Origin: Marisa cornuarietis
Lineage: Eukaryota; Mollusca; Gastropoda; Architaenioglossa; Ampullariidae
Assembly: GCA_004794655.1 (NCBI GenBank)
Contig: SMMW01000172.1
Coordinates: 310,001-374,000 of the forward strand
Length of the DNA: 64,000 nt
Reading direction: 5' to 3'
The first letter of the stretch is position 1. Each line of letters opens with the position of its first letter. Below, piece by piece: positions 1 to 11,164 of the stretch. The notes below the pieces were generated by a model. It was given only the letters and a program-made list of their open reading frames with translations. It ran no database searches and had not been told where the DNA came from. The position numbers were made by a program, and so were the translations under genes.

Positions 1-2500
1 TTGGGTGTTCCCTGTTAGTGTGCGTGCTTGTGTGTGTGTGTGTGTGTGCAAGTCCTCCCCACCCCAATAATGCTACTGATGTCAAGACAGCTTAACGGGA
101 TCATACAATATAACCAGATGGTTATTCCTCCCACCTCTCTCTCTTCCCATCCCCCTTTCTTTTATTTGTTTCTTCTTTCTCTTTTTTACCCATGTTTATC
201 CCCCTTTCTCTTCCTTTTATGTTATTTCTGGTTTTCGTCTTCTGTTGTCCTTTTTTTTCTTTCAAATATAGCTTCGATGAAGACTTACTAATTCACAGTG
301 AGGCGCATGTTTTTCGAACAGTAATTAAAGAAGAAATAAAAAATAAAATAGCGGCATTATTTTAAGGCTGCGTGGGATGAGGGATAAAACTTGTGGAAAG
401 GGAGGCGCCCTCTGGCATACAGAGTGAGTGTTTCTGTGATACATATTTGTGATGACAGTCTCATGTGCTTGTGACTTTGTATGAGAGATGTAAGTCATGT
501 ACGGACAATACAGCAATGCAGTGGTGTGCAGTGGTGTGCAGTTAGGGGGCTTGAAATGAAGGTGTTGACAGGTAAAAGGAGGGGCTATTTACAGGGCCGT
601 TCCTCCTGACCCATGAGACCATTCCTTGAAGGCTAATCTTCATACTTCTTACTATACCTACCCTTCCGTCGTCTGCGACATTACATGCGACAATGCTTTG
701 TTAGAAGTTCTGGCCTCTTACATTTCTTCATGTTCGATATACGGACACGAGTTTTGCCTGTTACGACCTATCCGTCAGGACTTCTTACAAAACTGTGTCG
801 GTAAATGTTATATCAGGTCAGTTTCAGTGTTAGAAGTATTACAAGTGTGTTTTCCTTCTGAACCTTCTGAAGCTTGCTTGATATACAATTTTTTTTATTG
901 TTTTTGACCCCCAAAAAAGCATTTAAACAACGGTGTTAATTAAAGGAAGAACCAGATGAAGTGCCCAACACTGGCATAACCCTGCTCAAGTTTAGTACTT
1001 GGTTATTACCATTCTTGTGTCGTTTATTTCCATTGTCGTCGGCAGATTTTATTTAAAGTCTTTGTTACTTCTTTTTTCATAAAATATTTGAGCATTTCTT
1101 ATTATTAATACTAAGAATAATCTCATTTGCAGTTTAATTATAACGTTGAAACATTTTCACTGTAATTGCGCGTTTTAAAAATAATTGAAAGAAAAATCTG
1201 ATCGAGTTTTAAAGAATGATTTTTTTAATATATTTAGTTTGTTAGTATCAGTGCTTCTTTTTCAGGCTGTTCAAGTAAATAATGAAACTGTCGTTGATAA
1301 TTACCAGTTACTGAACGGTTGCATACACTAGTGAAACCTCTACATTGATACTCTTTATGAAAGTATGATGTCCTAGGTTTTAGTTATGCCATTTTATTAC
1401 TGAAAACGTTTGTGTGTGGCCAACATTTGCTATTTGTTTATTTAAGTCATTTAAAAAGAACAACAAAGATAAAGGGTAGACATTTACAGATTATGACATG
1501 GTTATGTTTGGTGAGAGGCTGGTCGTCAGTCCAATCAGTCCAATAAGGCTAACGTGTCTAACAGTCGGAGTTTCCTCCCTTTGATTTCTCCTGTAGGAAG
1601 AAAAACAAGCTTGAAGATTGCTTTCTTGCAAAAAAAAAAAAGTCTTCTATATCCGATAGTACAGTGTATTTCATACAGGCTGTCAGGAAACGCGATACTT
1701 GCTTTCTCCTCCTTTGTCGTCTTGATATCAAAGACCCGTTGGGTGTAGCTGGTGCCAGAGCGGTGCCCATATCTCACTGACTGCAGCTGGCGCCATCTTG
1801 TACGGAGGCTTTGGATCGCGACGATCTGTTAATTTCCAATCTTCTTATTCTTAAGTGAGCCCTTAAAGATTGCACTCCCTGCGCCCCGCCAAGAAAGCTT
1901 TGATTAGTTGTTGCCAGATGATGGCCAGTTATGATTATTGCCAGATGCTGCACGCACTGGCGAGTTGTGATGGGGGGGGGTGCAATGTGACATTTTCATA
2001 CCTTTGGTTCCCCCTCTGAATGGTAATGTTCACATTTGTAAGCGTGCTTTTGAAGTAGTACACGTTTTAAAGGAATGAGGTTTGGTTAAAAAAAAACAAC
2101 TTGGTTATAAAAAGACTAAGATTTCCAGTAATTGGAACAAAGGCTTAATCTGTTTTGAGTAAAATTGCAAAAGGGACATTGAACTGTGACGGTTGAGATT
2201 TCACGTGGGCTGTGGGCTGTGGGCTTTAATAAGAACAATAACAACAATAATAATAATAATATGAACAGCATCACGACCAAGCCAGATCGCACTCTTTGCG
2301 CAGACCAGTGATGATAAATGAAAGATAACAGACAGTGGACGGTGAGTTAGGTATAGACTCACTGAACAACATAAAGATGAGGTACAAGAGTAGAAGGTAA
2401 AGCAATGGATGAAGGTATGAAGGGATAAAGGTAAACAGTGTGAGATGGAGTCATTACATGATGGTTAGCATGACAGACAGTATGGACAGGGAGTCAAGAA
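1..2500. other. Non-coding, probably DDX1 intron
   Basis: Frames are short and lack recognisable protein. Visible structure is a short (TG)n near 30-48, pyrimidine-rich DNA near 120-260, a doubled GGTGTGCAGT motif near 522-541, and an (ATA)n patch near 2,240-2,265. No DDX1 upstream exon was recognised. Confidence 0.5.
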
Positions 2501-3139
2501 TAGTCATTCAGTGATAGTATTTAGTGAACAGATATGTTTTCTCTGCTCTTTTTCTTTTATTTCGTGTAGTGCCTTTGGGTTTTTATCGTGTTTGGTGTTT
2601 GCTGATAACTGTTAATCTGTGCTTTTCGCTGCGTTTCACCTGTCGCTGTTATGGACTATTTTCTGAGCCTATGCCCCATTTTTGTCGTCTTTATCGTCTA
2701 ACGGTCGTGAACGCCATATCTGCATCATCTCGACTCCTGGAGTTTTGCTTGTTGATTTAAATCATCACTACCCTGCAGATTGCTCAACACTTTCTGTTCT
2801 ACTTCGGTACATTTTCCTCGCAACATTCTTTCCGCTGCTTTAAATTGTGGATGTCCGTGAGTCAACAAGCATGGACTTGATTCTCTCATCTCTTGTCTAC
2901 ATCGTTGCCTCCTGCTTCATCTATTTTCTATGTGTTGATGTGACCTCCGTGACAGTCGTATGTGCGCTAACAATGAACAACTGAATGTTTATATGTGCCT
3001 CCACCTCCACCACTAACTATTCCACTGATACTACTACTACAAATCTCAGCTGCAGCTGGTAGTTTAACTGAGCTGTGGTGACTGCATCTATGCAGACGGC
3101 ATTCACTTTGAAAACACAAGGAACTCTTTGTTTTGAGAC

Positions 3140-3242
3140 CATTATTATTCTCATGTCTGTGTGTTTATATTTTAAGCGCCTTGAGTCTGGCTAATGCTGG
3201 AAAAAGGCGTTGTACAAATGTTCTATTTATTATTATTATTAA

Positions 3243-3297
<55 letters not shown>
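3140..3297 (+). mobile_element. L2-like LINE 3' tail with long (ATT)n
   Basis: The segment ends like L2/CR1-type non-LTR elements: an AGCGCCTTGAG block, then GGAAAAAGGCGTTGTACAAA, then a TTA trinucleotide tail from about 3,226 to 3,297. Frames here encode only poly-isoleucine or poly-leucine from the microsatellite. The 5' limit is not clear. Confidence 0.65.
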
Positions 3298-4085
3298 TGG
3301 AAGAGAGTTCCACTGCTTGGCAGCTCAGAGGGAGAACCTCCGTTGTCCGTATGTGACTGTCTTTGTGGAAGGGAGGATAGAATGTGCGAGTCTGGTGAGG
3401 AGGGAAGTTTTCGGACAGGGATGTGGACAGACAAGATTTTAGTAAAGTAGTGGGGGGGGGAGGAGCCTTTAAAGAATCCATAGCATAGAGTTGAGAGCTT
3501 GTAGGCTATTGTAGCTTTAATTGGTAGCCAATGAAGAGAGTGAAGAAGTGGTGTAACATGTTCAGGTTTGCGAGTCCGAGAAACGAGACGAGCGGCTGAG
3601 TTCTGGACTTTGTGAAGCTTATCAATGAGGTACTGGGGACAGCCAGCAAGAAGAGAGTTGCAGTAGTCTAGTTTAGACAGAAAAAATGAGCAGATGAGAA
3701 TTTTGATGGTGTAGATCAGCGGTCACTAAACTATTTTTACTGCGAGCCGGATAACTGAAAAAATGACGAACGCGGGCCGCATAATCATTCTATTCAATAC
3801 TTGCAAGCCAGAACGGAAGCTCTGGGAAAAAAGATGAAAAACTAAGTTTAGCATTCTATGTTAATCATGGGTGGTGCGCGTGCAATGAACAGAAAACAAA
3901 AGCAACCAACATGTTTATTTACTAAAAAGGAACAGAACTTGCTTCCCCTGCAATTCGAGTACCGTCGGTCGGCCCGCGGGGCGTAGTTTGGTGACCCCTG
4001 GTGTAGATGGACAAAGTATTGCGAATGGCGCTGATCTTCCAGAGCTTATAGTATGTTGGCAGCATCGCTGCACAGTCATAGATGG
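3298..4085 (-). mobile_element. L2/CR1-like reverse transcriptase fragment, split by a hAT element
   Basis: Read on the minus strand the DNA encodes the C-terminal part of a non-LTR reverse transcriptase: KLWKISAIRNTLS, SKLDYCNSLLAGCPQYLIDK, VQNSAARLVSRTRKPEHVTP and HWLPIKATIAYKLSTLC, then a decayed tail ending near the (ATT)n. The frame runs through the 8-bp duplication at 3,709-3,716/4,001-4,008 once the element between them is disregarded. Only the C-terminal quarter of the protein remains and no complete element is present. Confidence 0.8.
3717..4000. mobile_element. Non-autonomous hAT element (284 bp) with 8-bp TSD
   Basis: Inverted ends pair CAGCGGTCACTAAACTA on the left with CAGGGGTCACCAAACTA (complement of the right end), 15 of 17 matching. 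The element is flanked by the exact duplication GTGTAGAT at 3,709-3,716 and 4,001-4,008, the 8-bp length typical of hAT. The interior has no transposase frame. It sits inside the L2-like fragment. Confidence 0.9.
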
Positions 4086-7000
4086 GTGTAAAGTATTTAT
4101 TTCTTTTCATTCGACGATACGTGGAAAATGTCTGTTATTGCTCAGAATTTGAGAAGAAAGTCTTGTTTAAAATGATAAGCCGTATACAAGACATCCTGGC
4201 ATTAGTAACTAGAAGGCATCTGAGTTTCTTCATGAACACTCATCAACCCTTAGTGTTGACATTTCTTCGGAAAGCCAGAAATAAAGACAGAATCTTCTTA
4301 TTGGCTTATTAGTTACAATCATAATACATATTGTTATAGAGCTTTGCCCTTCTAGGTTTTTTTTCGTATTTCTAGATGTCTTAAAGCAGGGGATTATTAG
4401 TTCAAAGAAGTCATACGCATTCTGCCATTTGCTTAAGGGTTTGTGTGGGATCTCAGAGATCGTTAATGAGTCCTGATAATGTAAAAACTGCCTGACCTGA
4501 AGAGCTTAGGTTATTATTTGCCTCTTTTTTGACCTAAACTTGAAAAACGTTCCATTTCCTATCCTGTCCTCACGCACAGTCAGGCGTACACACGCTCAAG
4601 TGTGGGAACCCACGTGCACACAAACAAGCCGTATGACCCTCGTCACGTACTCTTCATTTTCTTGATTGTTTTTTTCGTTTTTCTTTCCCGTCTTTGTAGT
4701 GAGATATCATTAAACTGCCGCTGTTCAATATTTTTGTGGATGGCCTCAAGGCTTTGCCGGCAGGATCTCCACTGGCCTTTGAATTCTGTGTCGGCTGAGA
4801 GGAAACAAGTTAATTTAAAAAGAAATTGCGGTGATATACGAGGAGGTGCAAACATCCTTGACTGACGTGTTGTAATAAAATAATGCCAGTAGTCGGTGTC
4901 GCTTTCTTCAGGCGTACGGAGATGAGTAAGCGATCCGTGTATAGTGCTTTGCGAACACCAGCGTGTATTGCGGTCGGCGGCTTTGGTGATGTTCGTGTGG
5001 GCAGGTCGAGTCTAGAACTAAACTAGGGAAAAGTAGTGCCTCGTTGTTTTCCTCTGTGTAAAAGAAGCAGCAGTAGCAGATGATGACGAAGGGAAATTAT
5101 AAAGGCCTGTCCTCAGACTGACGGACACGAGAGTGGGATGTCAGGGAAGCGCCGTCAGCATGCCAGTCTCTCCACCTTCTCGCTTTCTCTTGTGTGTGAC
5201 AACCGCTGCCACCATGCTCTTGCTCCCGCAGATGCCTAGCGTTTCCAAATAAGTGTTAACATAGAGATTCCTACACACACGACTGTAGGGATGACATGTG
5301 GCTGACTTGTAAACGGTTAAACTTTTGCACACACACCCCTCATCTCCCGTCAGTAGAGCCATCGTCCGCTCCATCGATTCCTTTGCTCTGGGACTCGTGT
5401 GCGGGCTTTGCTTCCTCATACTCTTCTCGTGAAAATCTACATCAAGGGGACATCTCTATAAATTAATTTAAGGGGAGATAATCACTCGCGCCTAATTTAT
5501 TGTCAAGAATCAAATGATTTGAAGAAGACATACTGCGGCAATCACAGGCAGAAGCGACGACAGCTTTGTGATCAAATGTCTTCTAGAGTGGTATCAACTT
5601 TGTGTTCAGAACATTTCTTTGATGCTTTTGCGAATTTTAGCGAACGCATCTCTGAACCTTTCCATGTAGAAGCATTTTTTTCTTTGTTTATTGTAAATTT
5701 GTAAGTTCTACAGAGTTGTGATTTCATTGCATGACACTGAATTAATATAGGTATAAATGTTTGAAGCGTATATATATATATACAGTGTTGTTTAGGTAGA
5801 TCAGTGAGGTTGTAGTATACTTTCGGACCGCTCGTTAAAGCCTCGGCTTCAGTAAAGGTGAAGTGTGAGATCCATTTTGTATCCGCTTGTGTAGGGCGGT
5901 GTGCAGATTGGTTAAGAACAAGCCTCGGCGGGCCCGGTCACACAAGTCAGGCCGTGCCTAGCGGCTCCAGAGATCGCGTAAAGAGAGCCAGCGACAGGAC
6001 AGGCCAACTAATGAACTGACAGGATGAGCTGTGATTTCCCCAGGTGCAACATCCTCTGCAGGCTGGCGGCCATGGTCATTCAGTAATTTGCTTTGCAGTG
6101 CACAAGCCGGAAGATAGAAAGCACTTTCGCTGCGAGGAATAATAGAAAGACAAGGATAATTGCCAATATCGAAGGACGCGTCCCTCGGAACTCGTCCAAA
6201 GCACAGATCTCGTCGACATGGGGAAACTCGCCAAGAGGGCGCCACCGAGCGTGGCGTACACAATAGCAACAACGCCGCTTGCAACTGCAGCACTGTGTCG
6301 ATGCGCGCGGACAGTAGACTCTCATGTGGCTTCGCTTCTTCTTATGCAGACCTGATATTTCAGTTTCCTTCAGTCTGGAACTACGGAATGTTGATAACAG
6401 AGTCAAGATGTCAATCACTCTTGGTGCAGCGGGCTTGAGCCAAGCTTTCTCTCATCTTGCCTCACTCTGCCTCCCATGAACAACTCGTTTTCTTCCTCAC
6501 TTCTGTAAACCTACAAACACAAGCGTCTGTAACCTTGATCGAGCGGAGGCTAGAACAAGAAAATAGAAATATTTTTCTCCTGACTCCAGAGAAATGGGTA
6601 AAGGTGGAAAGGAAGAATGGAGGAAGAATGAGGAATAATTGCATGTTTATGTACGTTTGTGAGTGCGTGCAAATACTCCTCTTTGTCAGCACGTTACTAA
6701 TCTTCGTTTACCACCATGCATTATTCATAGTCCCAGCTTTGCCTGCGTTTTTCTTCTGTGAGGAACAAAACTACAGACTGTAGATTTTTTAACTGGTCCC
6801 CACGGCTTCCTCAAATAATAGTGTTGTTAGGGGCCTGTCGGCTGTAATAGAGATGGACATAGATTATCGACTATGTCAACACTCATGTTTGTGGAGAAAT
6901 AACGAACATGGGTTCCACGTAGGGCAAGTTTATAACTCGTCTGTGCTTTAGACAGCCTGGAATAGGTCTTGTGGAGTTTCTCTGTCTTGTTGTTGTTGTT

Positions 7001-8556
7001 GAATTTTGACTTTGTTGCAGCTGTTTTCTATATTCCTTTGTCCTGTCAACTTGTTTAAATCTCGTGTCGTCCTTGATACTGGAAAATAAGTCAGGAATTC
7101 ACAACAAATGCAGAGCACGTGAGGGTGAACGTGCTTGTGATTACACAGCCAGACGGCATTGCAGAAAGACGCGTGCATGCCAACCAGCATGCATAATGAA
7201 CATGTGCGCAAATATTCGGGCCAGATATTGCCATCCCACGCGTACACACGACCGGGCATCTTATGATTTCTGCTCTAGTTCTTCTGTTTTTAGCTTTTTT
7301 TGAGGGGAAAGTTTTTTTTATTCCTTTAATGGTAATCTCGCTCCGTTTGTTAACAAGAAAATTATTTATGATGCTTCCTTTATAAAGGGTGGCATAGAAC
7401 GACTGTACTGTGGACCGTTACTGCCTTCTGTTGTCCCGACGGGTGGCCATCTCGCTTCTCATGTCCGTCGTCCTGTGGGCACTGTTAGATGATTCCCAGT
7501 GTAATATTTTGGGGATCACAGCAGGGTTCAAACAAAGTTTTAAAAGTTTGCAAGTGTCATCGAAAATGGGTAAGAGCGTTCTGGAAATAGAATAATAATG
7601 AAATTTAAGAGTTTGGAATGGTATTGCCATTTGGGAAATCCAGCACCTTCTCGTACTATTTATATGAATATAATTTTCGAATGAAAAACGAAAAAAGAAA
7701 ACCCACTTAGCAGATTTACTTTTCAATTAAAATGAACTCAGTTGCAATGCAAACATTATGTAAATGCATATCCATGTATATATGTGTGTGTGTTTTCACT
7801 TAACACAGAGTAAAGCAAAACATTTATAGGTGCCGGTTGTGGACCATACTTATTTGCTTTCGGACAGACCATTATCACATTTGTCAGTACATATTACTGT
7901 TGTCAGCGAATGTCGAGGTTAAACTAGGCATGGAACATGTGAAAGAGGGTTTGTTACTCTGTAAAAAGTTTGGAATTTCGTTGACCCAGAGTCAGATCCG
8001 GTAGCTGATCTTCTCAGCCTCTCCCAACTAATAATTGACTACACACAACTATCGCCATGATAAGTGTTATCAGGACTACCGACTTCTGTCACATGTGCCT
8101 TATGATGATTTGCGGCGAGCACTGAAGCAAAATGGTGTAATAAAATGAATATCAACCAGTGAACCAGCGAACCTTGGTATGTCCCACCTTCCTCCCACAT
8201 CTTTTAAGGACACTTCTCCGTGCCAGCAGTTTAATGGCCTCCGCTTTTACGGCCTAATTTGTGGTGTCCGGTTTCACCAGGACATTTATTTTCTTGCTTT
8301 TACGGGGCAGTTCGATTGACACCACCGTGAGGTGGGTTTTTTTTTCTTTTGCTTGTTTTTTGTTTTATTTTTGTTTTGTTTTTTCGTCGACTTCACCGGC
8401 ACTCGATGGTTGGGCAGTGAGTTTGAGTCTCGTCTTCTTTCTTTCGCTTCTTTCTAACCTGCGGCATTTCTCCGTAACCATCTGTCGATCATTTTCTTAT
8501 CATAGCTCCTGAGCAGTCATGGTCTGAAGCCTATAAATATTGTTTCTTCTACAGCG
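4086..8556. other. Non-coding, probably DDX1 intron
   Basis: No exon or repeat family was recognised. A short (TA)n lies near 5,770. The stretch 5,820-6,320 is richer in CG dinucleotides than its surroundings, but I cannot tie it to a promoter. Confidence 0.45.
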
Positions 8557-8782
8557 AGGGCCCCCGGTAGTGTAGTGGTTAAAACACTCGCTTGTCACCA
8601 CTGCAGTGAGCGGCTCAGGGTTCATATCTCATCTCGGGACACTCTCTGTATGTGACACCCGTTCGGGCGGCGGGGGTTTTCTCCGGGTACTCCGGTTTCC
8701 TCCCCCCTCCGTTTCCCCTCATAGTGCGAAATCACCGCAAGGTGGAAGCACTTTCCAACTAAATAAACAACAACAACAAAAC
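8557..8782 (+). mobile_element. tRNA-derived SINE, copy 1
   Basis: The head resembles a tRNA with pol III boxes: a TAGTGTAGTGG-like A box at about 8,568 and a GGTTCATATC-like B box near 8,619. A central block reads TTTTCTCCGGGTACTCCGG, and the 3' end has AAGGTGGAAGCACTTTCC followed by a (CAA)n tail at 8,767-8,781. It shares head, centre and tail with the copy at 14,246. Confidence 0.8.
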
Positions 8783-10116
8783 AGTGCACTGTGTGGGCCA
8801 AGTTTTAAGTATTGAGTACACAGATACCACAGTAGCTCCACACATTTTCTTTCTCGCTTTGGTCTTCTTCGGAACCAGCACCGACTCCTATCAATAGGAA
8901 CTCAGTAAATTATCGGGAACAGCTGCACCATAATATTGTATCATTAAACATCCTGTGTTATAAGTCACTGTTGAGACTTTTCTGCCCATGCATAGTTGTG
9001 AAATACAGCTATGAACATTTTGACCAGCATATGTCCAGCAGACTCACTCTCGAATATGTCCAGTAATAGATGTGCGGACAAAGGAACCGCACGCGCGCGT
9101 GTACAGAGTGGATACTGATGTGCTGACAGTTGATACTTGATAGCACTGCCATGACATCCATATTCTTGATAGCAAAAAGTCGCAGACTTTACGTTGTGTT
9201 GGCATGGGGGCACTTTGTTTCTTTCTAATTTAGAACCTTTAGTTGTTTTTGCCAACCGAGTGTTTTTGGTGTATAATCGATTCTGTTATTTTTTTGTTGC
9301 ATTAGTGAGAAAAAACTCGTTATTTCTGACTGGTATTGATGTGTCTGTGGCCTGGCTTTCTTTTTTGTTTATGCCCTTTGTAAGTTCATCGAGTCTCTTA
9401 ACTCTATTTATTTCTCATCTGTGACCTCATCGTGTTTAGGATTGTGTAGAAACAATGCTAATTTTTATTATCCGTCAAAAAAAGCAAAAAAGAAATACTT
9501 CGTCCTTCGGTCTTCGTTGACTATCTCTTCCCCTCCCTCTCTCTTCCTTCTGTTTGGCCTTGTAACCCACAAAGCTAACAGGCAACTGCACCGCGAATGT
9601 TGTGAATTATTATCATCTGCATATTGGAAGTCGGTTTTCTTTCCTGGCCTGGTTGTGAGCAAGTCGGTAAAGAAATGCTATTAAAGATAATCAGGGAGGG
9701 GTGCACGAGAAGCTCCCGTCAACCAGTCGGTTTGCATGTTTTATTTCCATGCTCGGTGCATTCTCTGCAACTGTCGTCGCCTTTTTATTTGGTTTTGTAG
9801 AAAGAGAAAAAATACAAATAAACTAACCCCTTGCCTTTTCCCTCGTACTCCCTGGTCATTTCTGGGAGGTTAGCATTGTTGGCTGCACGTAGCAGGGCGT
9901 CGAAATGCACTGGGCAGGAGTTAGTGTTGACACCAATCTCACAGACAAGGTTGTGGCAACTGATGTAGTTTTTCTTTCATGGTAAGTGACCTCGATGAGC
10001 TCTTGCTTGACACTCATTTCAAAACAAACAGTCGCGTTTGTCGAAAACATGGCGCTTCACTTGATCGAAACCCCTCTGTTTTCTCTTCTCCTCCACGCTC
10101 TTGAAAGGGATCCAAT

Positions 10117-10118
<2 letters not shown>
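8783..10118. other. Non-coding, probably DDX1 intron
   Basis: Only short frames are present. An alternating CGCGCGTG patch lies near 9,090. No repeat family or exon was recognised. Confidence 0.45.

Positions 10119-10178
<60 letters not shown>
10119..10178. repeat. (GT)n microsatellite
   Basis: About 30 uninterrupted GT units. Frames through it encode only alternating Cys-Val on one strand and Thr-His on the other. Confidence 0.97.
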
Positions 10179-10180
<2 letters not shown>

Positions 10181-11017
10181 TTTCAGTTAAATTAATGTAC
10201 AATTTCATACTTTTAATGTGCTTCTTAAAGCAATAGTTCTTTTTTTAATAAAACAGCAGACTTTACGTAGGCCAATCAGTCCGGTGAGTCGTTTATCCAA
10301 GGGACATATACATACAAATAAGATATACGAAAGAAGAAATAATATTTGTGCTCCTTATCTGGAAACCCGTGCCACTTAACCGAGACAGGGACTGACTGCT
10401 GGAGGCCAATAGCTGATTGGCTTCCACCGCCTTCCTTAGTAACGAACGAGTATTTGGGTCCCTAACAAGGTGTATGATGAGGTGCGGCCTTATACTTGTT
10501 AATGAGCAGGTGCACTTAGTGTAATGATTTTTAACATTAAAATTAACTTTCCTCTTGACTTTCTACAATAGTTGACGCTTGACACTAACTGACACAGCTT
10601 TGCTATTTAATTCATTTGCACTCAGTCAGACGATCGCGAAGGAGAGCACTCAGAAAACTCCTGTGACATTCTTATTTAATAAAATTGCCTTCAGCGTCAA
10701 AGTTTCCTGTTGCTAGGTCGTGTCACATTCGTAATTCTATTATTAAAAATGGTATTTAGTCCTTTGCTTTAAACATGTTCAAGTGAAACTCTGCAGGAGA
10801 AAGTTCTTGAATTGAGCAACATTGTTGTAGTTCCGATTTGACTCTCTCAGCTGGAATCCTTTATTCAAAATTAAATTTTGCATCCAACACATCGTTTGTC
10901 ATACTGGATGATTATTTCATTATGTATTCATTCCTTTTTTTGTGTATTTTTTAATCAGTTTAATTCGATTCGAGCAGCATAAACAAAATCAGTATTTTAT
11001 GCGACTCTATGTTACAG
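10179..11017. other. DDX1: Intron sequence before DDX1 exon a
   Basis: AT-rich, no second exon visible. The last bases TTACAG form the acceptor for 11018. Branch-point and pyrimidine tract lie in the T-rich stretch near 10,930-10,960. Confidence 0.6.
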
Positions 11018-11164
11018 AAACGTATTCTGAGGCTGTGAAAATCCTGAAGGGAGAATACGTCATCCGCGCCATTGAGAAGCACAACATGGATGTAGCCCTT
11101 ATCTTCTGCCGCACCAAGCTTGACTGTGACAACCTGGAGAAATACCTTATTGAGCGAGGCAAAG
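11018..11164 (+). CDS. DDX1: DDX1 coding exon a (motif IV)
   Basis: The acceptor TTACAG precedes 11018 and the donor GTGAGC follows 11164. The exon enters with two bases of a codon and leaves with one (phase 1). It encodes [17 protein letters not shown], then helicase motif IV ALIFCRT and the [15 protein letters not shown] helix of RecA-like domain 2. The upstream exon it joins is not in view. Confidence 0.95.

Noticed and set aside
3133..3450. Poly-isoleucine/leucine membrane peptide
   Set aside because: It is the (ATT)n tail of a LINE read as protein.
8557..8640. Functional tRNA gene
   Set aside because: A and B boxes are present, but the sequence cannot form a complete cloverleaf and is joined to a SINE body with a (CAA)n tail.
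10014..10208. Thr-His or Cys-Val repeat proteins at (GT)n runs (also near 13,560 and 19,830)
   Set aside because: They are translations of dinucleotide microsatellites.
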